Made by a program: the position numbers and the translations under genes. From NCBI GenBank assembly GCA_019648995.1, contig BLXT01003865.1, forward strand, positions 1,944,424 through 1,966,085: DNA of 21,662 bases, given 5' to 3'. Positions 9,011 through 18,873 of the stretch are shown here, piece after piece. The stretch is from Plakobranchus ocellatus (Eukaryota > Mollusca > Gastropoda > Plakobranchidae). The notes beneath the pieces are model-generated. The model was not told where the DNA came from. It searched no databases and saw only the letters and a program-made list of their open reading frames with translations. Position 1 is the first letter of the stretch. Every line of letters begins with the position of its first letter.

Positions 9011-9642
9011 CATCATCGTCGGAAGAGTCTAGACTTAGCCCATCACCTTCTCCCTCCTCTACATCAAAATCAACATCACTTTCATCATCAATTTCATCTC
9101 CAACATCATCTACAGGGCTACCCTCATCTTCATCTTATTTATTCGTCGATCTGTCTGTCAGTTGCGAGAGCAAGTTGAAGGTCATTTTGAAAAAACCATT
9201 ACTCGGTAACCATGCCTTCAATTTTAGAACAGTAAACGGAAAACGAAAGTAGAACTCTCCCAGCCACTGTAAAGAAAATAAAGGGGCTTATTCCGTACTA
9301 TAAAAGTGTATGCTATAGTCAAGTATCAACAGGCGATAGCGGGCGCTCCCGCCAGCGCCCACAAAGGCGGGCGATAACGCCTTTTATCAGTTAATGTTAG
9401 CCTGATATTTACAAATTTGTGTACACAATAAATACTGAGAGCTCCAGGCCTTTAAGATCCAATCAAAATCTATTCTCAATTTCTGATTATTTATAGTTAT
9501 TTAAAAAAGTGACTAGTTTGTGTCAAAATGTCTGCTAGTACTTACTAGAGTCTTAATAAAGAGTCAGTGGTTCAAATTTTAAAGAAAGCCAATTGCAGGG
9601 CATTTTCTTTCACAACCACTGATGCAGGAATGCTTATTTTAA
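9011..9642 (+). repeat. Duplicated block, copy 1
   Basis: This block is nearly identical to 10504-11130, with about ten single-base differences and two short indels seen by eye, at an offset of 1493 bp. It includes a TCATCA-rich segment that is open on both strands (Ser-rich on plus, Asp/Glu-rich on minus) and a GC-rich CGGGCGCTCCCGCCAGCGCC stretch. The copy stops matching at TTAA (9639-9642), which is followed here by CCCTTTCC. Confidence 0.9.
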
Positions 9643-10150
9643 CCCTTTCCAACCTAATAGTGTGCCATAGGTACTAGTCTTAATGGCTAAGGAGCAACCA
9701 CGTCCTAAGAAGCTGGTGTCTAAGCCAGGGGACATAACTCTTACGAAAAACATAATTTCTTTTTTTAATGACTTGTTAAAGCTTGCAAACCTAATATTTT
9801 AATGGGGAAAAAATATCATAATTTAGAAAAATCAATGAACTTTCAGAAAATGTATACATGTCTGGGGGAAAATAAAACTTGTTGAGAGAAAAAACTCATA
9901 AACCAACGAAATTTTCTCTCTTCGCTTTTCCTGGCTGTAATACTAGCTAGTAATAGCCGAGGTGCAAAATTTTGGTGTGTATTTCATTGAAATTAAACAG
10001 AAGCAGAAAGCGAACTGAGAAGAAGAAACAAAACTGGGAGAAAAAAAGAGCTAATGGTTATAATTGTCCGAAATTCCAGCTTTGGGACATTTACAAGCGG
10101 TCTTGAAAAGACCTAGATCGAGACACTAGATCTAGATTAGATCTAGGCCT
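9643..10150. other. Spacer between duplicate copies, before gap
   Basis: Unique sequence with no recognised gene. Its first bases, CCCTTTCCAACC directly after TTAA, resemble the end of a piggyBac-type element, but no matching second end is visible before the gap. The last 40 bases before the gap are dense in CTAGATCTAG-type words. Confidence 0.4.
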
Positions 10151-10503
10151 NNNNNNNNNNNNNNNNNNNNNNNNNNNNNNNNNNNNNNNNNNNNNNNNNN
10201 NNNNNNNNNNNNNNNNNNNNNNNNNNNNNNNNNNNNNNNNNNNNNNNNNNNNNNNNNNNNNNNNNNNNNNNNNNNNNNNNNNNNNNNNNNNNNNNNNNNN
10301 NNNNNNNNNNNNNNNNNNNNNNNNNNNNNNNNNNNNNNNNNNNNNNNNNNNNNNNNNNNNNNNNNNNNNNNNNNNNNNNNNNNNNNNNNNNNNNNNNNNN
10401 NNNNNNNNNNNNNNNNNNNNNNNNNNNNNNNNNNNNNNNNNNNNNNNNNNNNNNNNNNNNNNNNNNNNNNNNNNNNNNNNNNNNNNNNNNNNNNNNNNNN
10501 NNN
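10151..10503. other. Assembly gap (353 N)
   Basis: A run of 353 Ns inside the SH2B intron, immediately before the second copy of the duplicated block. Its true length is unknown. Confidence 0.99.
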
Positions 10504-11130
10504 CATCATCGTCGGAAGAGTCTAGACTTAGCCCATCACCTTCTCCCTCCTCTACATCAAAATCAACATCACTTTCATCATCAATTTCATCTCCAACATC
10601 ATCTACAGGGCTACCCTCATCTTCATCTTATTTATTTGTCGATCTGTCTGTCAGTTGCGAGAGCAAGTTGAAGGTCATTTTGAAAAAATCGTTACTCGGT
10701 AACCATGCCTTCAATTTTAGAACAGTAAACGGAAAACGAAAGTAGAACTCTCCCAGCCACTGCAAAGAAAATAAAGGGGCTTATTCCGTACTATAAAAGT
10801 GTATGCTATAGTCAAGTATCAACGGGTGATAGCGGGCGCTCCCGCCAGCGCCCACAAAGGGCGATGGCGGGCGATAACGCCTTTTATCAGTTAATGTTTG
10901 CCTGATATTTACAAATTTGTGTACACAATAAATACTGAGAGCTCCAGGCCTTTAAGATCCAATCAAAATCTATTCTCAATTTCTGATTATTTATAGTTAT
11001 TTAAAAAAGTGACTAGTTTGCGTCAAAATGGCTGCTAGTACTTACTAGAGTCTTAATAAAGAGTCGGTGGTTCAAATTTTAAAGAAAGCCAATTGCAGGG
11101 CATTTTCTTACGCAGGAATGCTTATTTTAA
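10504..11130 (+). repeat. Duplicated block, copy 2
   Basis: Second copy of 9011-9642. It may extend into the gap on its left. Compared with copy 1 it has a short insertion near 10860 and lacks about 12 bases near 11110. It ends at TTAA (11127-11130), followed by an A-rich tract unlike the flank of copy 1. The 300 bp from here to the SH2B exon at 11431 show nothing further. Confidence 0.9.
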
Positions 11131-11430
11131 ATAAAAAAAAAAAATTAAATTGTAATAGTCGTTTTGTATTAATAGTTTGTATTCTGTACTCCCTCAAACT
11201 TTCAACTTCTTTTGGCTGCTGTCTAACATGTAAATCAAGAACTATGTGCAATTGACATAATGCCAGAGCTTCTGTAGGAGGTAAATTCTCATAAGGGGAG
11301 GTCTAGCCCAACTGGCCAGAACTCGCGCTTACAACCAACTTGCATGCATGTAAAGTTTCATCAAAAAGGTGTAAGATTATATTTGAAAAGCCCATTTAAT
11401 GATTTCTTTTTCTTCTGTTATTGTTGCCAG

Positions 11431-11835
11431 CATTTGCGAATGACAATCAACAGTGAAGCTCGATGCCGTGTGCAGCATCTCTGGTTTGAGACCATCTTTG
11501 ACATGCTTGAACATTTCCGAACACACCCTATCCCACTGGAATCTGGAGGCAGTTCAGACGTAACCTTACAGAACTTTATTGTGTCCCTAGACCGTCCCCG
11601 AACTCCACCAATCCATGGTTCTCCACGGGTTCGCGCTGGAGCTGCTGGCCCTGGACATGGAGCAAGTCGTAATGTGCTTGCTGCTGTTCACACTGATGGT
11701 ATTAGAGATGTAGTAGTGGTAAGTGGGTCTGTGCGGGCAAGAACATCCTCCATCGAGAATGTGGTACGAGAACAGACGCAGGCTCAACAACAGCAGCATA
11801 GTCGAGCCATTGGCAATCACTACTCTTTTGTTTGA
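11431..11835 (+). CDS. SH2B: SH2B-family adaptor terminal exon: SH2 C-terminal half and Cbl-binding tail
   Basis: After the acceptor TTGTTGCCAG the exon opens in phase 0 with [20 protein letters not shown], then [20 protein letters not shown] and SSDVTL. This completes the SH2 domain begun at 7524. The His that opens it is the conserved beta-D histidine of the phosphotyrosine pocket. The block RVQHLWF...[20 protein letters not shown] is an SH2B hallmark. After a Pro/Arg/Gly/Ala-rich tail and a QAQQQQ run, the protein ends [11 protein letters not shown] then TGA (11833-11835). The end matches the C-terminal Cbl TKB-binding motif of APS/SH2B proteins, RA(V/I)xNQpY(S/T) from memory, with His in place of Gln. 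This would let the adaptor bring the ubiquitin ligase Cbl to active receptors once the tyrosine (11821-11823) is phosphorylated. A strong GTAAGT donor at 11719 lies in frame inside the exon. Confidence 0.95.
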   Translation, partial: HLRMTINSEARCRVQHLWFETIFDMLEHFRTHPIPLESGGSSDVTLQNFIVSLDRPRTPPIHGSPRVRAGAAGPGHGASRNVLAAVHTDGIRDVVVVSGSVRARTSSIENVVREQTQAQQQQHSRAIGNHYSFV

Positions 11836-12323
11836 TGATAGATTTTGTTGATAGCTATTTTTAATTTTGGGAAGCTCAAGAATATCATCATAAGTAACAC
11901 AGTAATCATCTTACCATTGGCAACCATTTACCTTTTTCTCTGCATATGTGGTGACTTGTTACAGTGTTAGGTGTTACTGTCATAGTGTTCACTGCTATTT
12001 TTTAATTTGGCTGTTAAAACTGTTTGATCCTTGGTATTTGATTCATGCAACACCTAATAGGCATGTACGTTTAACTGTGGAAATGCAATTCTTTGAAGTA
12101 TAAGATTCTTATACCAGAAAGATGTTTTATTTCACATCATTCATTAAATATATGTGTGTGAAACAAAATGATTTTTAAAACTTGTTTCATGGAAAGTGCA
12201 GTAGAATCTTTTTCATCTGAAATGTGTTACACTACAGATAATAACAAATATCAGGATTTGAATTAACTAGACTGCACTGTGGTTACACATAAATTCTTAT
12301 GCAATGGTAGATGTGTTTGCTTA
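11836..12323 (+). other. Probable 3' untranslated region of SH2B
   Basis: AT-rich sequence after the SH2B stop with no frame worth calling. It contains a candidate poly(A) signal at 12143. The transcript may continue further; the sequence does not settle its end. Confidence 0.5.
12143..12148 (+). promoter_or_regulatory. Candidate poly(A) signal ATTAAA
   Basis: ATTAAA about 310 bp after the SH2B stop, followed within ten bases by the GT-rich TATGTGTGTG. ATTAAA is the commonest variant of AATAAA. A canonical AATAAA also occurs near 13609, so a longer 3' end is possible. Confidence 0.3.
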
Positions 12324-12648
12324 GGCCCACACTGAAGGCAGCAGTTCGCGTATCGAACAATACATGTTTTGAAATACTCTCTCTCTTTGGTGCCAGTGCA
12401 CAAGTCGGCTACTTGTAGGAGCGTCGGAGCTATCCTTTGTGTTTTACAGCCTGATCTTACGTCAGGGGCTCTGTAGGATAAGGAAAAGGGGGGTGCCGTT
12501 ATGTGACCATGCATAATTCTACTAACCGTTGCTGCAAGAAACACGAGGCCAGTCTTGTTACGAAAATTATCGGGTAAACTTGTCGGTGGATAGCGCACAT
12601 CAGTCCTTCAAGTTAGCCATGACAAGTCGCATGCCTCCAGTGTGGGCC
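12324..12648. mobile_element. 325-bp miniature TIR element (MITE) with TA flanks
   Basis: The left end GGCCCACACTGAAGGCA (12324-12340) and the reverse complement of the right end, GGCCCACACTGGAGGCA (ending at 12648), agree at 16 of 17 positions. Both are flanked by TA (12322-12323 and 12649-12650), as in Tc1/mariner-type insertions. The interior is richer in GC than its surroundings and encodes no recognised domain. The superfamily is inferred from the flanks only. Confidence 0.7.
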
Positions 12649-13900
12649 TACACTTTGAATGATATGATATTAAAAAAATCCATTTGACTGCAGGAACAGA
12701 TCAAAGCCACTTTACCTCCGATAATCTGCATTTCAATATTTTTCAACTGCTATATTCTATCACATATCTTCATACAATTACTAAACAACTTTCATGATCC
12801 AAAAGCCTATCTTTGCCTCTTTTCAGCATCAGTAGGTGTACTTAATGCATTATCTCAAATGCTTTAGAAGAAAATGTCAAGTTCATTTTAAGTGCACAGA
12901 GCTGATTATGTTGCTTTGCGAAAATACTTTCTTTCTCTGCCTTGTGCATGCATGCTGTATATGTCATTCTTCTAAAAATTACATCAAGGGACGTAGAAAT
13001 GAAAAAGCTTCATTTTGACACCAATATTGAAAGATCTCAAGTTCTATATAAAATTTTGCCAACCCAGTTACATTTTTGTAAAAAATATCTTAAAATATTG
13101 ACCCAAAACTGTCCAACTTTTGTTTGATGAAAATACTTCTGAAGTACAAAATACAAAAAACATAAGATAACTCGTTGTAATGGCATTCCTGCACAAGTCC
13201 TTTAAAAAATAGTTATCATAAATAATCAACTGATGCCACAGGAAGCTTAGTATGACATTATCAGTCATAGTTTTTCACAGTGGTATGAGAAGACTACAAA
13301 AATAGTACTGCACTCTTTGTTGGGTCCATGCTTAGATCTATTTCTAGACTGTAATTCTCAATCAAAGTGTGGAAACTACACGCATTTTCATTCAAAACAC
13401 CATTTTCTTTAAGGTTTATCAATAACAGAATCTGAAAAGCCTCACGGAGATCAAGGTTTTTGATTGAGATTCTAATCAAGGTCATTTGTGACACTCTCAA
13501 TATGGAACCTTGAACAGTTTGGCATATTTCCATGTGCAATTTTATTCCACAATTGTTTGTTTCAGTTACTTGCTATTGTTTTGGTAACTTAAAAGAGTTT
13601 AATAATTAAATAAAAAATTAATAAACTCGCATTGAAACATAATATGTTTTGGCTAATAACGCTTTTAATTCTATGGGACTTCTGCCTGCCTTCAAGGCTT
13701 TGTCACAACAGACTACAGTTTCTATGCTGTTGACAAGTAAAGAGCAGTATTATCACACCTACCGGTCATTCAACTTTTTCCGCAATCATGAATATATCGT
13801 TTTACACTCTGCTGATTAAATATGACAGGCCTGATAAACATCTTTGGTATGTAGGAATTGACCAAAAAAAAACTGCAACACTTATGCAAACCAACAGTGT
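12649..13900. other. Non-coding stretch
   Basis: AT-rich with short chance frames on both strands and a possible AATAAA signal near 13609. Nothing is recognisable by protein similarity. Confidence 0.5.
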
Positions 13901-14286
13901 TTAACCCTGTCCGTACATGTGGGGTAATTTTGTTATCCCAAGGCTTGTTTTTAATTTTTAAAAAATATTTAAAATGGCAATTTTTCTTTCAGCTTTTAAA
14001 TTTTCCTCAAAAATTCAATTTGACATAGGATTACATAATAATGATTGACAGAAAATCAATATTGAACTGACCTGAGGTCATTTCTGAAACCCTCCCTGTA
14101 TTTTTTACTATGTAAAGTATGGGGTGATTTTGTTGCCCCCCACGTACAGATACCTTTTTACGATATGGGGACTAGCAGTTACCCCACACATACAAATAAG
14201 ACAATATTGATATTATAATTTGGGGGCACTCAGTTACTCCAGATGTACGGAAACGACAATAAAAAACCTCATATGGATAAGGTTAA
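13901..14286. mobile_element. TTAA-bounded miniature element with repeated hairpin units
   Basis: TTAA at 13901 is followed by CCCTGTCCGTACATGTGGGG, and another TTAA at 14283 is preceded by GGATAAGG. Inner inverted repeats TCCGTACATGTGGGGTAA (from 13910) and, reversed from 14251, TCCGTACATCTGGAGTAA pair well. They lie at unequal distances from the TTAA sites, so the exact ends are uncertain. Four related units begin TGGGG at 13920, 14120, 14166 and 14221. Each has TGGGG, about 9-11 bases, GTTACCCC-like, and most then GTAC. Each could fold into a short hairpin. TTAA flanks suggest a piggyBac-type MITE. Confidence 0.5.
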
Positions 14287-16739
14287 CCATTTGTGTGTTA
14301 CATAATATACACAATACTGCCTATCAAATAGCAGAAGTGGTTGTCTTTTAGCCACCGGAAGCCAAAAGAAATGCAGTATCATAAAATTCTCTTTGATCCA
14401 GCAGCACTTTTCACACTCATATTGGCTTGGTGTGTTTAATCTCATAACCTCCTGGGGAGCTGATCGGTAAATTGGTGAAACTGGCATGAACATGTGAAGT
14501 TTTTTACGGTTGTCGGACCTAAATTACATTCATAGGCCTATAAATCAACTTCTGCAATTTTATATTCTTTCATCTTTAAACTGAATCGCACTTGTCCTTT
14601 CCTGGTTACAAGCGGTTAACATTTTTATCATGAGTGATTTTTTAAAAATGCATTAAAAGTGTCTTGAAATCTGTAATAATATTTTAGAGTTTAAAAATAA
14701 AAGAACAAAAACAACAACAAACAATAAAACAAAAATGACACCCCCTAACTTCACTTTGACATGAAGTGGTAAGTTTTAAAAGCATCATTGAAAAATCAGG
14801 AATGTATCATCTACTTTGCAACTATTATAATTTCGCTCCTGCAAAGTGTGCGCACACACACCCAACTAAAAGTAAATTAAGAAAAAACTGCCAAAACCGC
14901 CATTGCCGTCCTCATCATTCACAATGTTCATTGTCATCATCATAGATCTTTGTTGACGACTGACTTTCCAGCGCTCCTCAATTTTCTTATAAGTTGTTTT
15001 TTTTTTTTTAATAGAGCTTTTCATCAAAATTAAATTCTTGTATAAAGTCTTCATGTTCATAACATTGATTCCTCCTATTTTTAAATATCTCATTTTTAAA
15101 AGCTGTTAATGCTGTATGCTGTTTACCCGTAAAGGAATCGAATACTGGGTTTTTCTTTAGAAAAAAAAAAAAGGAAAAATTCAATAATTCAATGTTGTAT
15201 TAACTCTTAGAGCGGCAAATTTTCAGTACCCGTGAGGTCCCCCAGAGGCGAATTAATTTCAAGTTTTTGAAAAATTAAAAGGGGTTGTAAAAAAATTCAC
15301 ATAACTTTATTTTTCAACATAAAACTACAAACCGTGCACCAATGGAATGGAAATGGAATACAGATTCATATGAAATAAAAATTTATGCCACCAACCTTTT
15401 TGCTTTTTATATTTGTTTTTGTGTTTGTCAGTGTGTTACTCCATTGTTCTGGTAGTAGAAGTGATGCCTCTCGAAACCAGCCATTAGCTAGATCTACATC
15501 TAAATAGTCACTGTAACGTGTAGGAGCCAGTATAGACATTGGACCACCACGACTATAGTTGCGATAATCTTGGTTAGTATTAATGCTCTTTAAATATTGA
15601 AACGTAGAGGAGAAAAAATGTTTAAACATTGATTGTTAAGAACATGCGTAGATCGTTTTGGTGATCTAATTTTCCCATTATTTTGCTAGAAAATTGTAAG
15701 GAGCAGAGAGTTAAATGATGTACTGTGCTAAAACGCTCTTGGACTACTTTTCATGAACTATACAAATAGATTTGTAGCCTTTGTAGATATCTGATAAAAG
15801 TGTAATCTTATGAGGATTGTTTGAAGAATTTGTGAAAAATAATTGGACCTGTAACATTTATATTTATTTACATAAATGGCCACTTGAAAATGGCCAACTA
15901 AGTTTTGCGCCAAAAAAAGAAAAAACTTTTTTTGTGAAATTCAAAATTGAATAATTTATTGATTTTCTTGAATGCTGTACCTATAACCTTTTTAGGTATT
16001 AAAAGCTCCTGTGGGACATGTTAAAAAAAGTCTTTATCTAGGGATTTTTTCACTTTTGAATTTCATCCTCAACTATTGCCATTTATGATATACTCCATCA
16101 AAACTTTCTTGGACCGCTTGAATTTTCATAAACTATAAATAAAGTACTTTTTTTGTCTTATATTAGGAATTTGTGTATAAAAAAAAATGGACTTCAAACA
16201 TTTCCGCTTGGATGATCCCAGAAAGCTTTCATCAGGTATGCAAATTAAAAGTTTCTAATCTGCAACTGCATTGAGGTGTGACCGGTTTTTCTTCAAAGAT
16301 CGATGGGACAAAGGTCCGCTCACTTTGTGAGATGGAGATAGATAGTAACTGTTGAGAGTATTGGTCAGCTGCAGAATGCTGCCTGCATACAGTCATGAAC
16401 GTTATAATTACCGTATATGCATCTCATTTGACTCCACCAAAACAATACCGTGGTTAAATTGACTGTTGCACAATACTGCTTTTGACAGTTGGAAGGTAGC
16501 TTTTAAAGATACACCTCTTTTGAAAAATTCAATTGCGCAAAGATAAAAAAAAATAATTGTTTTTTTTTCAATTCTGCAAAGTAATATAGATTTCTTATGA
16601 ATTAAATTGTAATGAAATGCAAAAAAAGTAAAATTACATAATTTTTTATGATACTGCTCTTCCATTAGCTTCTGCAGTTCTGCACTATAATGAAGTGATT
16701 TTTTCAGGAGTGGAAAGAACATAATTAATGAAGTGCTTG
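14287..16739. other. Non-coding stretch, with one exon-like segment
   Basis: AT-rich DNA with A and T runs and no recognisable host gene. The only protein-like stretch is the minus-strand segment at 15396-15586, listed separately. Confidence 0.45.
15396..15586 (-). CDS. Possible minus-strand exon, unknown product
   Basis: Read on the minus strand, a frame bounded by a weak acceptor (TTTAAAG) and an AAAAAG|GTTGGT donor encodes DYRNYSRGGPMSILAPTRYS, then DYLDVDLANGWFREASLLLP and EQWSN. It is more complex and less AT-rich than the surroundings, which is why I list it. I cannot assign it to a family. It may be an exon of an unrelated gene, a relic, or chance. Confidence 0.2.
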
Positions 16740-17530
16740 TAATTTAGACGATCCCTGGGGGGTCCCTAGTCCATATTGCTGATTCTGGAGCAGACTACCA
16801 CTTGGCAAATTGGTCCAGAGTTTCCATCGTTTGTCTCTAACTTTTCTAAACTTGTATAAGATGTGCTGATTGAAAGCGTATGCAAGCAGATGGCAAAAAA
16901 GAAAAAAAAGCTTTTCCACCACTTTAGAGATTTGCGAAGCATTCGATAGTAGAAGTTGATCTAATTTATTCACCGCGGGACATTGGGCTATGCATTTGAT
17001 GACTGAAAGGTTTTTTTTTTTTTCCAAACCAGCCCTCTCTCTTGACCATCCACTTTGTTACTATCACCTGTCCATTGCGTGGGAAGTCAATATCTCCCGT
17101 TTCTACTCTCATCAATGAAATTTTCTTTTCAGGTACATAAAAACAACTTTGTGAAGTGTATGTTGAAATGATCAATAAAGGCCTGATCTTATGCACCAGG
17201 TCATGTTCATCCTCCCTATGTGGAATAAATATTTCATTATTTGTATGTGTTAAATGAGGAAAGCTCAATATGTCTCTTAAGTCTGTCCTTGGATATAACT
17301 TGGGCACAAAATGAGGTGTGAGAAACAGGATCCAGTGACCAGTAATAAGTAAATCTGGCTTTTGGTACCAATTCTATGTGTAGCAATATACGTATGGCAA
17401 TAAATCTTTCTAATCTCATCTAGTGTCATTGGCATCCAGTGACAATAGATTCTTCAGGATGATATATTAGCCTGGTTTCGCCACATTTCATCAGTGCATC
17501 TCCATCAATAAATAATATAAGTTTCTATGT
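16740..17530 (-). mobile_element. piggyBac-type transposase relic
   Basis: Minus-strand stretches match piggyBac transposases in order. Near 17500 is NVAKPG. At 17390-17240 is ILLHIELVPK followed by YYWSLDPVSHTSFCAQVISK and DRLKRHI. At 17200-17070 is HDLVHKIRPLL, then YVPEKKISL and VIVTKWMVK. At 16975-16800 is VNKLDQLLLSN, then KLFFLFCHLLAYAFNQHILY and K. The final stretch corresponds to the part containing the last catalytic Asp (GVDxxDQ in intact relatives). The middle of the core, with the first two catalytic Asp residues, appears deleted, and the remaining frame changes at least once, so the copy is dead. The C-terminal Cys-rich domain is not found. No flanking TTAA or inverted ends were identified. 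Confidence 0.78.
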
Positions 17531-18849
17531 TCCACCCATCTGTAATTACTAATAAGACAACAGAAGTCTGGATAACTTGGGTTGACACTCACATCGAGTT
17601 TAACCCAAGCATAACCACCAAAATCCGATACCTTGAGAAAGCCTCTTACTAAGATTTATTATATAATCCACCCTACATTACCGCCATCACTATCATTAGT
17701 ATCAGTATCACCACATCCAGCTTCTATGTCAGCATTGTATGCCAAATCTAGATCAAAGATTTACAAGCTAACTGCTCTATCATTTTTCTCGTCAACTGCA
17801 TTCATATCACTTTATCAGCATCACTCAAGTTATCTAGATATAGGTTTAGTATTTGAATTTCAATAGTCGGAGTAGCTTTAGATAGATTTTGCGGAACTAG
17901 ATCTATTTAATTCTAAGTCCTAGAAGAAGTCTTTCTCATCTGTACCACTTTCAGTTCACTGTCAGATTCATAATGATCAACGTCTAAATCTCTATTAGGA
18001 TTCAGAAAGAAACATCCTGAAAAGCTAGTTAAAGCCTCCTGCTCAGGACATTATCTAGATGATGCCATCTTGCATGCTCATATTTTTCATGTTGTAATTG
18101 CCTTCCTAAAAGGATGATATGTATTTTTCTATTCCATTTTAGAACTTTAATATGAAAAGAAAGTACGTGTAAATGTAACAGAAAAGCAGAGGATGAAGTT
18201 TCAATTTAAAATTCTTACTTCCCTTTGACCACAACAGTTTGATTATGATTGCACAAAAATCCTAGGCTTGATAAAAACAAAGGTAGCAAAATTCTTGTTT
18301 CAGCAAGGTCTTTCTATTAAAAAAAAAACAGTTATAAGCCATTTGTGATTTTGCATTTTAGTTTTGGGTACCTAATGATAATAAAAGTTGATAATAAACA
18401 GTCTAGCTTCATGAATAGACATGATTTAAGCAGGGTGTCCAAATTCCTGGTTTTGACTGCATATTTTGTCTTTTTTCAATTTTTTTGTTGCAAAGTCCGG
18501 GTTTTTTCTCACAATTTTCCTGCTCAATGGAACAATTTTGGTTTGAAGCAAGATTGTCTCCATCATATTTACTGGACCATAAACTACCGATCATAGAAAA
18601 TTGTAATTATTTATATATATGGAAGTAACATTATTTTCTTTGACTTTTTTTTTTTCTTAAAATGGACACAATAACTTATATTGGTACAGTGAAAACCATA
18701 GGCCTATATATAACAGGCCTGGTTATGATAGGGATCCTGTAAGAACGAATTTTTTAAAAATTCCCGTTTTTTTTCTCTAGTAGTAGTAAGCATTATTGGC
18801 AATAACTATAAGAGGGCTTAATCGAAGCCCAATCTGTTATAACAAGGAT
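17531..18849. other. Non-coding stretch
   Basis: AT-rich with no recognised gene. The part to about 18010 may hold the 5' remains of the piggyBac element: an Asp/Ser-rich minus-strand reading such as DLDVDHYESDSE occurs near 17970. This is too weak to call. Confidence 0.4.
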
Positions 18850-18873
18850 ACATCATCATCATCATCATCATCA
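18850..18873 (-). repeat. (GAT)n tail of the LINE
   Basis: About eight ATC triplets on the plus strand. On the LINE's own strand this is a (GAT)n tract exactly at its 3' end, where RTE-type elements carry short tandem repeats in place of poly(A). Confidence 0.8.

Noticed and set aside
8890-9252. 120-codon plus-strand frame, Ser/Pro-rich
   Set aside because: Composition comes from a TCATCA-rich tract, the frame crosses the edge of the duplicated block, and no homology or splice context supports it.
12263-12598. 111-codon open frame on the minus strand
   Set aside because: It crosses the left end of the miniature element at 12324 and has no recognisable domain; it is better explained by the GC-richer interior of the element.
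13294-13539. 81-codon minus-strand frame
   Set aside because: No family resemblance and no convincing splice sites; composition is like the neighbouring non-coding DNA.
18432-18460. CAGGGTGTCCAAA-like start of a hAT element
   Set aside because: Only one end was found; no inverted partner or 8-bp flank within several hundred bases.
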